From positions 124,001 to 188,000 of the forward strand of contig NZ_JAJSLX010000001.1 in assembly GCF_021290925.1 (NCBI RefSeq): DNA of 64,000 bases. Reading direction: 5' to 3'. The DNA comes from Sessilibacter corallicola. Lineage in GTDB: Bacteria > Pseudomonadota > Gammaproteobacteria > Pseudomonadales > Cellvibrionaceae. Positions 19,243 to 28,861 of the stretch are shown here, in pieces (positions within the stretch are counted from its first letter, which is position 1; each line of letters starts with the position of its first letter). The notes below the pieces were generated by a model. The model made no database searches, had not been told where the DNA came from, and was given only the letters and a program-made list of their open reading frames with translations. The translations under genes were made by a program, and so were the position numbers.

Positions 19243-19275
19243 ATTGGAAGCCGCCTTTCCAATTTCTGTTTTTTT
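19243..19275 (+). terminator. Terminator downstream of ppsR
   Basis: ATTGGAA pairs with TTCCAAT around a 7-nt loop and is followed within six bases by a run of seven T (19269-19275). This is a standard intrinsic terminator for ppsR. Confidence 0.85.
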
Positions 19276-19434
19276 GTTACTTCATGAATGGATTAATCGG
19301 CGCATTGTAAAAGCGACGACACGCAGATGCATTGACACATTTATCTTGGTTAATTAACACACGTGCTACACCTAACGAATCTCAAAAACAGTACACTTTA
19401 ATAAAAAGAAAACGCGACCCGTTTAGGAAAACAA

Positions 19435-20835
19435 ATGACTAAACATATCAATACTCCCCTGCCGTCTATCGGAATCAGTGAATCAGGAACGCCACTGATC
19501 ATTATTCAGAAAAGCCAATTTGAAAGCTGGAAAAAAAATCAGAATGAAAATATTCAAAATTGGTTAACAACCAGTGGTTATGAAGGCGAAGGATTATCAT
19601 TAATTCCCGGAGAAAATTTAGAGCTTTCTCAAGCCATCTTTACCACCGACACTTCCGATTATTTTTGCTGCGGCGAACTCTATAACGTATTACCTGAAGG
19701 CGAATTCAAACTTCAGGCATCTGAACACTCAGCTGAAGATGAAATAGAAACCAAGGTTGCATTTGGGTATTTAATCGGCGGTTACCAGTTCACGCAATTT
19801 AAGTCGAAACGCAAAGACTCTAAAAATATACACCTTAATATCAGCGACAACGCAGTTTACGAGCGAGTTAAAAAACTGACTCAATCGATATTTTTAACTC
19901 GCGATTTGATCAACACACCCGCTGATAGCATGATGCCGGAAAATCTAGCTGCCGTTGCCAATGGACTCGCTACCGTTTACGGCGGCGCGTGCCGTCAGGT
20001 TTGTGGCGAGGAGCTGTTGAAAGAGAATTACCCCACCATATACACCGTTGGACAGGCCAGTGTTCACGCCCCGCAATTGATCGATTTGTACTGGGGAGAC
20101 ATCAACAACCCGAAAATAATTATCATTGGCAAAGGCGTGTGTTTTGACAGTGGCGGCCTTGATCTAAAACCGTCCTCAGCCATGCGACTGATGAAAAAAG
20201 ACATGGGTGGCGCAGCGCAAGTTCTCGGTTTAGCCAACATGATCATGGCATTCGAGTTGCCAATTCACCTACGAGTTATGATTCCGGCGGTTGAAAATGC
20301 GGTTTCCGGCAACGCTTTCAGACCGGGCGATGTGATCAAAACCCGCAAAGGCATGACCGTTGAGGTCGACAACACCGACGCAGAAGGCCGTCTTGTGCTG
20401 TGTGACGCGCTGGCAGAAGCAAACAACGACAAACCCGATCTCATCATTGATTTCGCCACCTTAACCGGTGCAGCTCGTGTAGCACTGGGAACAGAACTGC
20501 CTGCAATGTTCAGTACTTCATCTGAGGTTGCCGATGGAATTCGTCAAGCTGGTGAAGAAATTGATGACCCCGTTTGGCAGCTTCCGTTACATAAGGCGTA
20601 TCGAAGCACGATAAAAAGCGACGTAGCCGATATTCTCAACTGCGCGCCGACGCCCTTTGGTGGAGCCATCACTGCGGCATTATTCCTACAAGAGTTTGTC
20701 GACGAAGACACCGATTGGGTGCATTTTGATGTAATGGCGTGGAACAATCGGAAACTTCCGGGACGACCTGTGGGTGGAGAAGCGATGGGAATTAGGGCCG
20801 TGTTAAACTACTTGGTTCGCAGATACGACACATAG
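19435..20835 (+). CDS. M17 family leucyl aminopeptidase
   Basis: This 466-residue metallo-aminopeptidase removes N-terminal residues from peptides in the cytoplasm using two divalent metals. The catalytic domain shows GKGVCFDSGGLDLKPSSAMRLMKKDMGGAA (metal and catalytic Lys region), the family signature NTDAEGRLVLCDAL (from N313) and DFATLTGAARVALG. The N-terminal 150 residues are divergent, as is usual for PepA/PepB relatives. It is somewhat shorter than E. coli PepA (503) and resembles the shorter M17 form. The ATG follows TTTAGGA. A 15-bp-stem hairpin lies 20 bp after the stop. Confidence 0.94.
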   Translation: MTKHINTPLPSIGISESGTPLIIIQKSQFESWKKNQNENIQNWLTTSGYEGEGLSLIPGENLELSQAIFTTDTSDYFCCGELYNVLPEGEFKLQASEHSAEDEIETKVAFGYLIGGYQFTQFKSKRKDSKNIHLNISDNAVYERVKKLTQSIFLTRDLINTPADSMMPENLAAVANGLATVYGGACRQVCGEELLKENYPTIYTVGQASVHAPQLIDLYWGDINNPKIIIIGKGVCFDSGGLDLKPSSAMRLMKKDMGGAAQVLGLANMIMAFELPIHLRVMIPAVENAVSGNAFRPGDVIKTRKGMTVEVDNTDAEGRLVLCDALAEANNDKPDLIIDFATLTGAARVALGTELPAMFSTSSEVADGIRQAGEEIDDPVWQLPLHKAYRSTIKSDVADILNCAPTPFGGAITAALFLQEFVDEDTDWVHFDVMAWNNRKLPGRPVGGEAMGIRAVLNYLVRRYDT

Positions 20836-20855
20836 TTATAATTTTTTTATCACAG

Positions 20856-20891
20856 CGTTGAACTTATTTATATCCGTAAATAAGTTCAACG
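20856..20891 (+). terminator. 15-bp perfect hairpin after the aminopeptidase gene
   Basis: CGTTGAACTTATTTA and TAAATAAGTTCAACG pair perfectly around TATCCG, 20 bases past the stop. There is a T7 run before, rather than after, the hairpin on the plus strand. It probably ends the aminopeptidase transcript or protects its 3' end. Confidence 0.6.
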
Positions 20892-21763
20892 GTATAAATA
20901 GATTCAATAACACAAATAGATTTAAGCCCATTTCTATTATTAAATTAAACCTCTCTAAACGTAATATTCTTATTCTATGAATACTACGCATAACAACTTC
21001 TGATCAATTACAAAATCTTACCCGTAATATTTCACTCGTTAAATATCGATAAATTCTTCTTAAATTACCCTCTATTTTATCTGAATCAGATCATCCAACG
21101 TGTTTATTTTTAAAGACTGCAAAAAAATTTTAAGACGAGTAGAATTTTATTTTTGTGAACAACATCTAACATCGACAACACTTCAAACAGAGATTCAGTC
21201 ATTTCTGCACGTTGTTTTTAAATAAATAGTGTGAATCGAATAAACTAAACAATTAATAATTTGATGTGTTTCGGGTAGCTCAGCCAATATTTAACGTTAT
21301 ACCATCGCGTTATGATGTCACAGGTGACAATTGACCAACAAACCGCCAAGACAAAACCGCGATTAAATCTCTAATTGAATTTTTTTGCAGCTTATTTTAA
21401 GTGTTATAGAAATTAACTGAGATAACAGGCAATTTTTTTAACCATTAAATTGACTAAAAATTAATTTTTATTCCTTACCGGCACAATTGATTAGTGATTT
21501 TATTACAGGATCAAACATACAACAGACTTGCAAAATGAATATTACTTAGACAGTTTTAATCAACATACAAGGTAAATGTTAGAACAAAAAGGTGTTAAAT
21601 CGATATTGAGAGTAAAATAATATAGAAGGGATTAAAATTAGAAAATAACGATTAACCAATCATTGAAAGGCTTATCAATTAGAGACAATAGTGACGTGAC
21701 GCCTGGAAGATCAAGCGCTGAGAAAAATTAGAAGAGAAATCTGACGACAAGCTTAGGCAAGCC
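20892..21763. other. AT-rich gene-free stretch
   Basis: About 870 bp without a credible reading frame on either strand. A palindrome TGTCACAGGTGACA lies at 21316-21329, more than 500 bp from the nearest gene start. The AT-rich composition and the absence of codon structure suggest an extended intergenic or decayed region. Confidence 0.5.
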
Positions 21764-21825
21764 TATCAGTACATCTAGAATATTTGTACGTCATGTACTG
21801 ATATAAATAGCCGCCATTTATATCA
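21764..21825. promoter_or_regulatory. Two overlapping, mutually exclusive hairpins
   Basis: TATCAGTACAT (21764-21774) pairs with ATGTACTGATA (21793-21803). TGATATAAAT (21799-21808) pairs with ATTTATATCA (21816-21825). Both stems are perfect and share bases 21799-21803, so only one can form at a time. The structure lies 73 bp beyond the stop of the minus-strand gene at 21898. It could be a terminator pair or part of an unrecognised RNA. Confidence 0.45.
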
Positions 21826-21897
21826 CTGTAAAATCACAAAACCGAGTTACTTGAAGGCTGTAGGATTAGCCTAGCGTTACGGTTTGATTCAACGACA

Positions 21898-22293
21898 TTA
21901 CGCCGCTGAATCTAGGTGATAAGCAATTTTACGAGCTTGATCTTTAATTTCGAATTCATCTGCAAGGCCCGCACTGGCATCAAAATAACGTGCACCGCTC
22001 ATGTGACGAAAACTGTCTTTTTTCTTTTCAAACCAGTCGCTCTCAAATATAACCTCGACTTCATTTAAAGGTTGGTAGTGACTGATTGGATGGTCATCTT
22101 CAATTTGGAACCAGTAGAGTTCGCACCCATCAACTGTGTATTCCATTCCACGATTGATTAGTCCTTCAATCAGATTTTTTAAAGCTGGGTCGCGTTTTTC
22201 GATCGCAGCATTCACAACCGTCGACTTATTTAAATCAAAAGCCAATTGACCATGATGAAATTTACGCAAGCGTACTGCAATATGTTTTAGCAT
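21898..22293 (-). CDS. Conserved-looking hypothetical protein, 131 residues
   Basis: I do not recognise this protein. It is soluble, with no signal peptide or membrane helix, and has balanced composition that argues for a real gene: a basic N-terminus (MLKHIAVRLRKFHHGQLAFDL), a central acidic/aromatic stretch (DGCELYWFQIEDDHPISHY, EVIFESDWFEKKKDSF) and a helical C-terminus. The ATG at 22293 is preceded by AAGAGAATTCG, an acceptable ribosome site. It stands alone, in opposite orientation to moaC, between two long AT-rich gaps. No function can be assigned. Confidence 0.65.
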   Translation of the reverse strand: MLKHIAVRLRKFHHGQLAFDLNKSTVVNAAIEKRDPALKNLIEGLINRGMEYTVDGCELYWFQIEDDHPISHYQPLNEVEVIFESDWFEKKKDSFRHMSGARYFDASAGLADEFEIKDQARKIAYHLDSAA

Positions 22294-22728
22294 CGAATTC
22301 TCTTCAAATGTTTACAATAACTTGTGCACTGCACAAAAAATAGTTCGCACACAAAAGTGAATATTTTACGTAGTTTCACAGTAGGCAGATGAAATGCTAA
22401 GAAAACATAACAGAAAACACACTGCCCTATTGCCAAACTATGCCGGCAAATAGACACCCGTAAAACCTAATAAAAGAGGATAGCGCCGTGTTGAAAGCCC
22501 GCCCAAGATTTATGATTAGAAATATGGCGATATAGTATTCAAGCGCACTGTGACTTATTATAACTAAACTAAATCAAGAATAAAGAGGCTCAACACGATT
22601 TAGTACTATCTTTACGATAAAATCTAAGTATTTTATAAAAATATATCGCTAAATGATTAAATTGCCAGCGTTTGCGACAAATAATTGTAATAAGTGATTA
22701 AATTTTTCAGCTATTTTAGAGGTTAGTT
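22294..22728. other. Intergenic region upstream of moaC
   Basis: This 435-bp AT-rich gap between divergent genes must hold the moaCDE promoter. I looked for a Moco-type riboswitch fold and saw no convincing one. No open frame or repeat stands out. Confidence 0.4.
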
Positions 22729-23235
22729 ATGACTGATATGACCCATGTCAATAATCAAGGGGAAGCGCACATGGTGGATGTCAGTGCAAAATCCGACACC
22801 CAGCGCGTCGCAATTGCAAAAGCCATAGTGACAACAACACCAGAAGTTATAACACTGATCCAAGAAAATAATCATAAAAAAGGTGACGTATTAGCAGTGG
22901 CGAGAATTGCTGGCATTCAAGCAGCAAAGAAAACATCAGATTTAATCCCGTTATGTCATCCGATAATGCTTGCCTCAACACAAATAGAATTAAAAATACT
23001 TCAACAAAACTCACAAATTGAAGTAAAAGCTACGTGTAAACTAACCGGACAAACCGGTGTAGAAATGGAGGCGCTAACGGCAGCCAGCGTATCGGCATTA
23101 ACCATTTACGATATGTGCAAAGCTGTTGATAAAGGAATTACTATTTCAGAAGTGAAATTGCTGGAAAAACACGGTGGAAAATCCGGAAGCTGGTATAATT
23201 CTCAAACAGATTCACAGAGCCAAGATTTATCATGA
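22729..23235 (+). CDS. moaC: Cyclic pyranopterin monophosphate synthase
   Basis: MoaC converts the MoaA product 3',8-cyclo-GTP into cyclic pyranopterin monophosphate in molybdenum cofactor synthesis. The 168-residue protein has the family signatures: [78 protein letters not shown] and the C-terminal KHGGKSG. Length is typical (about 160). It opens the moaC-moaD-moaE operon, with a 4-nt stop/start overlap into moaD. No moaA gene is in the window, so the first step is encoded elsewhere. Confidence 0.97.
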   Translation: MTDMTHVNNQGEAHMVDVSAKSDTQRVAIAKAIVTTTPEVITLIQENNHKKGDVLAVARIAGIQAAKKTSDLIPLCHPIMLASTQIELKILQQNSQIEVKATCKLTGQTGVEMEALTAASVSALTIYDMCKAVDKGITISEVKLLEKHGGKSGSWYNSQTDSQSQDLS

Positions 23236-23495
23236 TAAAAATCATTTTTTTTGCTCGTTTACGCGATGAATTAAATTGCCCAGAGTTAAACTTAGAAATA
23301 AAAGACATCAATAACAAGAAAACTATAACTGTTTATGAATTGTTAGATCATTTATTCAAGCTAAACCCACAATGGCAAGATATTTTTAATAAGCGCAAGT
23401 TTTTTACCGCGGTAAATCAAGAAATTGTTCAAAATAACCATAATCTGTCTGACGGCGACGAAATTGCTTTTTTCCCACCCGTAACCGGCGGATAA
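23232..23495 (+). CDS. moaD: Molybdopterin synthase small subunit MoaD
   Basis: MoaD is the ubiquitin-like sulfur carrier of molybdopterin synthase. Its C-terminal Gly-Gly is adenylated and converted to a thiocarboxylate, which donates sulfur. The 87-residue protein ends in AFFPPVTGG, the expected tail, and opens with [13 protein letters not shown], the usual first strand and helix. It overlaps moaC by 4 nt (ATGA), indicating translational coupling, and is followed by its partner subunit gene moaE. Confidence 0.96.
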   Translation: MIKIIFFARLRDELNCPELNLEIKDINNKKTITVYELLDHLFKLNPQWQDIFNKRKFFTAVNQEIVQNNHNLSDGDEIAFFPPVTGG

Positions 23496-23521
23496 CCAAA
23501 AAATTTTAAACGAGCCTTATT

Positions 23522-24031
23522 GTGGAAAAAACAACCAACACACAAAAACCTTCTCAAGAGGTTAATTCGAGTATTGATGTTTCGGTACAGGTGGACAATT
23601 TTGATCACGCAAGCCTCTATCAAAATTTAGCAGCGCTAAAACCCACACCTGGCGCTGTAGTCACGTTTACCGGTTTAGTTCGTGATCTTTCCAGTGTCGG
23701 CGATGTCTCGGGAATTTTTTTAGAGCATTACCCAGGCATGACCGAAAACAGTTTAATCGCCATTGGTAAGCAAGCGCAGCAACGCTGGCCAATCGATAAA
23801 ATTATTATCGTGCACCGAGTTGGTAAAATTGCCAGTGACGAACAAATTGTCTTTGTAGGCACCGCAAGCAAACATCGAAAAGAAGCTTTTCTGGCGTGTG
23901 AATTTATTATGGATTATTTAAAAAATGACGCCCCTTTTTGGAAAAAAGAATTAACCGACGACGGCAGCTTTTGGGTAGAAGCAAAAGACAGTGATTCACA
24001 AGCCAAGCAACGCTGGGAAAATAAAAATTAA
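23522..24031 (+). CDS. moaE: Molybdopterin synthase large subunit MoaE
   Basis: MoaE is the catalytic subunit of molybdopterin synthase and inserts two sulfurs from MoaD into cyclic pyranopterin monophosphate. Diagnostic segments are GAVVTFTGLVRDLS, LEHYPGMTE, IIIVHRVGKIASDEQIVFVGTASKHRKEAF (with active-site lysines), CEFIMDYLKNDAPFWKKE and WVEAK. The 169 residues exceed the usual 150 because of a polar N-terminal extension of about 25 residues. The only start in frame with good position is a GTG at 23522, 26 bp after moaD. It ends the operon. Confidence 0.96.
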   Translation: MEKTTNTQKPSQEVNSSIDVSVQVDNFDHASLYQNLAALKPTPGAVVTFTGLVRDLSSVGDVSGIFLEHYPGMTENSLIAIGKQAQQRWPIDKIIIVHRVGKIASDEQIVFVGTASKHRKEAFLACEFIMDYLKNDAPFWKKELTDDGSFWVEAKDSDSQAKQRWENKN

Positions 24032-24646
24032 ATAAAGCGGGCATTAAAGTAGTAGTTAATCGAAACCACATTCTTTTTCTACACAATATTCTTGTTCACA
24101 CGGCACTCTTTTTAACATTTACACAACAACACCCTTTTTCACACAACGGTATTTTACGCATTAATATTCGTTGTGTTACTTATTTTAATTTTCCTAATTT
24201 TATAAACCCATTTAAATATCAAATAATAAGCGACGTTTAATAAGCAACTTTATAAAATCTTTTATCAACAATTATCAAAAATTTTATGCATTAATTGGAA
24301 ACCAATTTAAAATGGTCAACATGTGACACGTTTTGAAACATTGACACATTTCGGTAACATTAAATTATCTTAATAAATACGGATTTTTAAACCGGCATTT
24401 AAGAATCTTAATTAATTCCATCAAAGCCATTCATAAAATTTTATTAAAACCCGCTTAATTACCCAGTATTTTTAGGTATATACGACAGTCGCATTGGCGG
24501 ATTAACTTCCGTTATACTAGTTCTAATTTCGGAGACAAATTCTAAAATTTTCATCCTAAAGTATCATGTTGTTAACATAATCACTTTCCTATGATGGAAA
24601 CGTCTCCGGACTTATTATTAATAACAAAAAATTAAAGGTGGATATT
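24032..24646. promoter_or_regulatory. pqqA upstream region with direct and inverted repeats
   Basis: This 615-bp AT-rich gap leads into pqqA. It contains TGACAC[G/A]TTT-type direct repeats at 24324 and 24342 (18 bp apart), a TATACT-like -10 box near 24513, and an inverted repeat CGGAGAC (24530-24536)/GTCTCCG (24602-24608) that would fold the transcript just upstream of the pqqA ribosome site AAAGGTGG. The functional meaning is inferred. Confidence 0.35.
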
Positions 24647-24718
24647 ATGTGGACTAAACCTGCTTACCAAGATATGCGCATTGGCTTCGAAGTAACTATG
24701 TACTTCGCAAACCGCTAA
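24647..24718 (+). CDS. pqqA: PqqA, precursor peptide of pyrroloquinoline quinone
   Basis: This 23-residue peptide is the ribosomal precursor from which the redox cofactor PQQ is made. It begins [19 protein letters not shown] and contains the required Glu15 and Tyr19 in an ExxxY arrangement, whose side chains PqqE joins. WTKP near the start and FEVTMYF are the family hallmark. The ATG follows a strong AAAGGTGG site. It is followed by a hairpin and a 354-bp spacer before pqqB, a layout that allows pqqA to be made in excess over the enzymes. Confidence 0.97.
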   Translation: MWTKPAYQDMRIGFEVTMYFANR

Positions 24719-25072
24719 TTGCCTATTGTGACGTTGCAGTGGCATCTCCTGTAGTGTTGCCGCTGCTTCACAAATTTCTTTAGTAACGCTTACTCAAATT
24801 ATCCATCGATTATACTAATAATCAAACTCTAATTCTTACGTGAACCATTAGCTATCGCTCACCAGGAGGCACGACTCCAGAAATTTCAAATTTGGTGGGT
24901 AATTTAAGATTCCAGTCTCTATCCTGCCTACCAATTTTCAATACTTCAGTGTATAAAAAGCAATTAAATTATTTTGGCGTTTACTTGAATTAGCATACAG
25001 CAATGCATAAATTGTTTTATTCTAATTTAGAAAGTATTTTCAACAATAAAAACTATAAACGGTCTGTAGTTC
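24719..25072 (+). promoter_or_regulatory. Structured spacer between pqqA and pqqB
   Basis: The 354-bp spacer has a hairpin at 24736-24766 (GCAGTGGCA/TGCCGCTGC, one wobble) shortly after the pqqA stop, and a second pairing TTGGTGGG (24892-24899) with CCTACCAA (24927-24934). No gene is evident. The first hairpin may act as a partial terminator or mRNA stabiliser that keeps pqqA transcripts abundant; the second is of unknown role. Confidence 0.45.
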
Positions 25073-25993
25073 ATGAAGATTCATGTTTTAGGCTCTGCCG
25101 CAGGCGGCGGGTTTCCACAATGGAATTGTAACTGTTCAAATTGCAAAGGTTTTCGAAACGGCACACTTAACGCGAAAGCTAGGACGCAATCTTCAATCGC
25201 CATCAGTGAAGATGGTATCGATTGGATACTGTTTAATACCTCTCCCGATATCCTAACGCAACTTGCCAACTTTAAAGCCATGCAACCAGCACGGTCGATC
25301 CGCGATACAGGCATTGGTGCCATCGTATTTATGGATTCGCAAATTGACCACACCACGGGTTTGTTAATGTTGCGCGAAGGTTGTCCACACGATTTGTGGT
25401 GCACCGATATGGTCTACCAAGACCTTACCACCGGCTTTCCAGTGTTCAACATGCTGAAACACTGGAACGGTGGTATTAACCGACACACCATTGAAATCGA
25501 AGACGGTAAAAACAGTTTCGAAATTCCTAAATTTCCTAAAATTAAGCTAACCGCAATTCCTTTATTAAGCAGTGCACCGCCCTATTCACCTCATCGTGGC
25601 AATCCGCACCCAGGCGATAATATCGGCATGTTAGTTGAGAATTTAGAAAACGGGAAAACCCTGTTTTACGCTCCGGGTTTGGGCAAAATTGAAGATCATT
25701 TAAAACCCATTATGGCCAATGCCGACTTATTATTGGTGGACGGCACCTTGTGGCAAGAAGACGAAATGATTGTTGCAGGCGTCGGTGACAAACTCGGCGT
25801 TACCATGGGCCATCTGCCACAATCTGGCGAACACGGCATGCTCGCTTATTTGGATACCCTAGAAAAACCCCGAAAAGTGTTAATTCACATCAACAACACC
25901 AATCCAATTCTCGACGAAGATTCGCCTCAAAGAAAAATCCTGACTGATCACGGCGTTGAAGTCGCCTACGACGGTATGGATATAGAACTATAA
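25073..25993 (+). CDS. pqqB: PqqB, PQQ biosynthesis metallo-beta-lactamase-fold protein
   Basis: PqqB is a metallo-beta-lactamase-fold oxidoreductase of the PQQ pathway, implicated in hydroxylating the tyrosine part of the intermediate. The 306-residue protein has the typical start [21 protein letters not shown], the zinc-type cysteine cluster CNCSNC, the metal-binding-like [16 protein letters not shown] and the C-terminal [17 protein letters not shown]. It lies 18 bp before pqqC on the same strand. Length is normal (about 303). The start ATG has only a weak ribosome site. Confidence 0.97.
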   Translation: MKIHVLGSAAGGGFPQWNCNCSNCKGFRNGTLNAKARTQSSIAISEDGIDWILFNTSPDILTQLANFKAMQPARSIRDTGIGAIVFMDSQIDHTTGLLMLREGCPHDLWCTDMVYQDLTTGFPVFNMLKHWNGGINRHTIEIEDGKNSFEIPKFPKIKLTAIPLLSSAPPYSPHRGNPHPGDNIGMLVENLENGKTLFYAPGLGKIEDHLKPIMANADLLLVDGTLWQEDEMIVAGVGDKLGVTMGHLPQSGEHGMLAYLDTLEKPRKVLIHINNTNPILDEDSPQRKILTDHGVEVAYDGMDIEL

Positions 25994-26010
25994 ATACAGG
26001 GAATTTTATT

Positions 26011-26766
26011 GTGACTGAGCAAACTCCACTAACGCGAGAAGAATTCGAAAAAGCACTGAAAGCGAAAGGTCAGTTTTACCACACGCAACACCCGTATCAC
26101 GTTGCCATGTACGACGGATCTTGCACCCCGGAACAAATTCGAGGATGGGTTGCCAATCGCTTTTATTACCAAGTCAGAATACCCATTAAAGACGCGAATA
26201 TATTAGCCAATTGCACCGACCGAGACGTCAGACGCGAATGGATACAACGTATTTTGGATCACGATGGCCACGGTGGCGCCATCGGCGGTATTGAAGCTTG
26301 GTTGCGCTTGGGCGAAGCCGTAGGTCTTACCCGAGAAGAAGTGTTGTCCCACGAACACGTGTTACCCGGCGTTCGTTTTGCCGTCGATGCCTATGTTAAT
26401 TTTGCTCGTCGCGCCAATTGGCAAGAAGCAGCGGCGTCTTCACTGACCGAACTGTTCGCGCCAACCATTCACCAGAACCGACTCGATACTTGGCCGCAAC
26501 ATTACCCTTGGGTAAAACCTGAAGGGTATCAGTATTTTCGCCAACGCTTGAGCGAAGCCAGACGAGACGTGGAACACGGTTTACGAATCACCTTAGACAC
26601 CTTCAAGACCCGAGAGCAGCAAGACAGAATATTAGAAATCCTGCAGTTTAAACTCGATGTTCTGTGGACGATGCTCGATGCGATGACTATGGCGTACGAA
26701 TTAAAAAGACCGCCCTATCACACCGTAACCGACAATCGCGTGTATCACCGAGGAATTGAATTGTGA
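26011..26766 (+). CDS. pqqC: PqqC, pyrroloquinoline quinone synthase
   Basis: PqqC is a cofactor-less oxidase of the heme-oxygenase-like fold that performs the last ring closure and eight-electron oxidation giving PQQ. Clear signatures are [61 protein letters not shown] and [20 protein letters not shown]. The 251 residues match the family. It starts with GTG at 26011, following ACAGGGAATTTTATT. Its stop overlaps the pqqD start by 4 nt. Confidence 0.98.
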   Translation: MTEQTPLTREEFEKALKAKGQFYHTQHPYHVAMYDGSCTPEQIRGWVANRFYYQVRIPIKDANILANCTDRDVRREWIQRILDHDGHGGAIGGIEAWLRLGEAVGLTREEVLSHEHVLPGVRFAVDAYVNFARRANWQEAAASSLTELFAPTIHQNRLDTWPQHYPWVKPEGYQYFRQRLSEARRDVEHGLRITLDTFKTREQQDRILEILQFKLDVLWTMLDAMTMAYELKRPPYHTVTDNRVYHRGIEL

Positions 26767-27035
26767 TTGATAAAGTACCTGCTCTAGAAAGCATGTTCCG
26801 CTTCCAGTGGGAAGAAGCACAGCAAGCCTATGTGCTTCTCTACCCAGAAGGTATGGTTAAACTAAATGGTCCTGCCGGTGAAATTTTATCGTTGGTAGAC
26901 GGCCAAAAAAGCACAAAACAAATTATCGAAGCCTTGAACGGTAAATACCCCGATGCCGGCGGTGTCGACAACGATGTGCTTGCGTTTATGGAAGACGCCA
27001 TTAACCAACATTGGATTCAATGGGTGACTCCATGA
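26763..27035 (+). CDS. pqqD: PqqD, peptide chaperone of PQQ synthesis
   Basis: PqqD binds the PqqA peptide and presents it to the radical SAM enzyme PqqE; it is the founding member of the RiPP recognition element family. The 90-residue protein has the expected segments [36 protein letters not shown] and the C-terminal acidic helix. The GTG start at 26763 overlaps the pqqC stop (GTGA). Its stop (27033-27035) overlaps the likely ATG of pqqE, showing translational coupling of all three. Confidence 0.96.
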   Translation: MIDKVPALESMFRFQWEEAQQAYVLLYPEGMVKLNGPAGEILSLVDGQKSTKQIIEALNGKYPDAGGVDNDVLAFMEDAINQHWIQWVTP

Positions 27036-28213
27036 GCGGTGCGTGCCAGGGAAAACCCAACAATCCTCCCACACACGGTCAGCCATTTTGGTTGTTGGCA
27101 GAGGTAACTTACCGCTGTCCGCTGCAATGTCCTTACTGTTCAAACCCGAAAGACTTTGCAAGTTACAATAATCAGGAACTGACCACACAACAGTGGATTG
27201 ATGTCTTTGAACAAGGCCGTAAATTAGGCGCCGTTCAATTAGGTTTCTCTGGTGGCGAACCGATTGTGCGCCAAGATTTAAACGAGCTTATCGGCGCTGG
27301 CAGAGAATTGGGTTATTACACCAATTTAATTACCTCTGGTGTTGGCTTAACCGAAGAAAAGATTAAGTCGTTTAAAAAATCGGGGCTCGATCATATTCAG
27401 GTCAGTTTCCAAGCCAGCGACGAAAGCGTCAACAGTCTTATTTCTGGCTCGAAAAAAGCCTTCCAACAAAAGCTCGCCATGGCAAAAGAAGTTAAAGCCA
27501 ATGGCTATCCAATGGTGCTTAACTTCGTTACTCATCGCCACAACATCGATCGCATCGATAAAATCATTGAATTGTGTGTGGAGTTAAAAGCAGATTACGT
27601 TGAACTCGCCACCTGCCAATACTATGGATGGGCGGTAGACAACCTGCACCAATTATTGCCAACGCAAGAACAACTGGCGCGAGCAGAAAGAATCACCAAC
27701 GAATATCGGGAAAAACTGGCGACTGAAGGCAACCCCATCAAGCTTATTTTTGTCACACCCGATTACTATGAAGAGCGCCCTAAAGCGTGCATGAACGGTT
27801 GGGGACAAATATTTTTAACCGTTACTCCAGACGGCACTGCACTGCCCTGCCACAGTGCAAGAATGCTTCCCATCGAATTTCCAAACGTGACTGAGCATTC
27901 GTTGGAATCCATTTGGAATCAATCGCAAAGCTTCAACCATTTTCGCGGCTACTCGTGGATGAAAGAACCCTGCGCATCGTGCGATGAAAAAGAAAAAGAT
28001 TTTGGCGGCTGTCGTTGCCAAGCTTTTATGCTCACAGGAGACGCTAACAACACCGACCCTGTTTGCTCAAAATCAGAACATCACGATAAAATTTTAAGCG
28101 CTCGTGAACAGGCAAAGACAGATCCACAAACGCCATTTCTTTACAGAAATGAAAAAAATTCACGGCAATACGCCGATAATATTATCGCTACCAGTAACGA
28201 ATCATCTAACTAA
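27032..28213 (+). CDS. pqqE: PqqE, radical SAM enzyme crosslinking PqqA Glu and Tyr
   Basis: PqqE forms the carbon-carbon bond between the conserved Glu and Tyr of PqqA, the first step of PQQ synthesis. The radical SAM motif is CPLQCPYC (C29, C33, C36), followed by the SAM-binding FSGGEP. The C-terminal SPASM region holds auxiliary cluster cysteines (CNGWGQ..., [26 protein letters not shown]). I chose the ATG at 27032 because it overlaps the pqqD stop (ATGA) and gives a normal N-terminus. Earlier TTG (27011) and ATG (27020) codons lie inside pqqD. It is the last gene of pqqABCDE. Confidence 0.97.
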   Translation: MSGACQGKPNNPPTHGQPFWLLAEVTYRCPLQCPYCSNPKDFASYNNQELTTQQWIDVFEQGRKLGAVQLGFSGGEPIVRQDLNELIGAGRELGYYTNLITSGVGLTEEKIKSFKKSGLDHIQVSFQASDESVNSLISGSKKAFQQKLAMAKEVKANGYPMVLNFVTHRHNIDRIDKIIELCVELKADYVELATCQYYGWAVDNLHQLLPTQEQLARAERITNEYREKLATEGNPIKLIFVTPDYYEERPKACMNGWGQIFLTVTPDGTALPCHSARMLPIEFPNVTEHSLESIWNQSQSFNHFRGYSWMKEPCASCDEKEKDFGGCRCQAFMLTGDANNTDPVCSKSEHHDKILSAREQAKTDPQTPFLYRNEKNSRQYADNIIATSNESSN

Positions 28214-28225
28214 TACGTCTAGTTA

Positions 28226-28259
28226 AAAAAGAGTAGACTGTGCGCAGCCTGCTCTTTTT
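28226..28259 (+). terminator. Strong terminator of the pqq operon
   Basis: AAAAAGAGTAGACTG pairs with CAGCCTGCTCTTTTT (15 bp, one mismatch) around TGCG, beginning 12 bases after the pqqE stop. The 3' arm ends in a T run. This is a textbook intrinsic terminator. Confidence 0.92.
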
Positions 28260-28598
28260 ATACTCTAATTACCAATACGTTATTTTCTTAACTGCCTACC
28301 CTTTTCCACTTTTTTTCCTCATTTACCGGATCCAACTTCAAAACTGACTTGGTATTATTGCTATTAGAAAATTCTAATTTCGATTAGCGATGTAACGGTA
28401 CCAGTGTGTATACAATTTTTTGAAATCCAAATGGTTATTGTTATTTCAAAAGAATTGATTTATTACCACACACCAACGCTTAAAATTAAATTAGTATTTA
28501 AAGTGCACTTGTGCTTACAACCATAAAAGCAATTAAAAACCATTCTCAAAAAACAAACTATTTTTGATTTAAAAATTATGAGATGAAAGTATACTTAA
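28260..28598. other. AT-rich gene-free stretch before the MITE-like element
   Basis: About 340 bp between the pqq terminator and the inverted-repeat element. No open frame, strong hairpin or recognisable RNA was seen. Confidence 0.45.
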
Positions 28599-28861
28599 GG
28601 AGCCTCTGATTAACCTCAAAATTACTCAGCGTGATCTCAAGCGTGCAGTTGCAAGGCGCCGTTTGTAATTAATGGCCTTAGTCCTTAATAAGAACGGCAA
28701 CGCCGCAAATGTGCGCTTGAGATTTCGCCCTGCGGGGCCTGCCAGTTTTTTCCTGCTCTGCGTTGTGCTTTATCGATTTAACCCGTTAGACCTTCAAAAG
28801 CACGCCTTAATCAGAAAAAAACCGATTGGCCTGAGTGATCTTGAGGTTAATCAGAGGCTCC
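28599..28861. mobile_element. MITE-like element with long terminal inverted repeats
   Basis: The 263-bp element has ends that mirror each other over 31 bp with two mismatches; the outer 21 bp, starting GGAGCCTCTGATTAACC, are perfect. Inside, a further inverted pair ATCTCAAGCG (about 28634)/CGCTTGAGAT (about 28712) and GC-rich pairings make it highly foldable. It encodes no transposase; a 73-codon frame across it has no sign of being a gene. Size, structure and a second, single end at 61072 fit a non-autonomous transposable element. Both copies are preceded by TTAA. I could not define a clear target duplication. Confidence 0.7.

Noticed and set aside
21316-21329. Palindrome TGTCACAGGTGACA
   Set aside because: It looks like an operator but is over 500 bp from any gene start in either direction, so chance occurrence is as likely.
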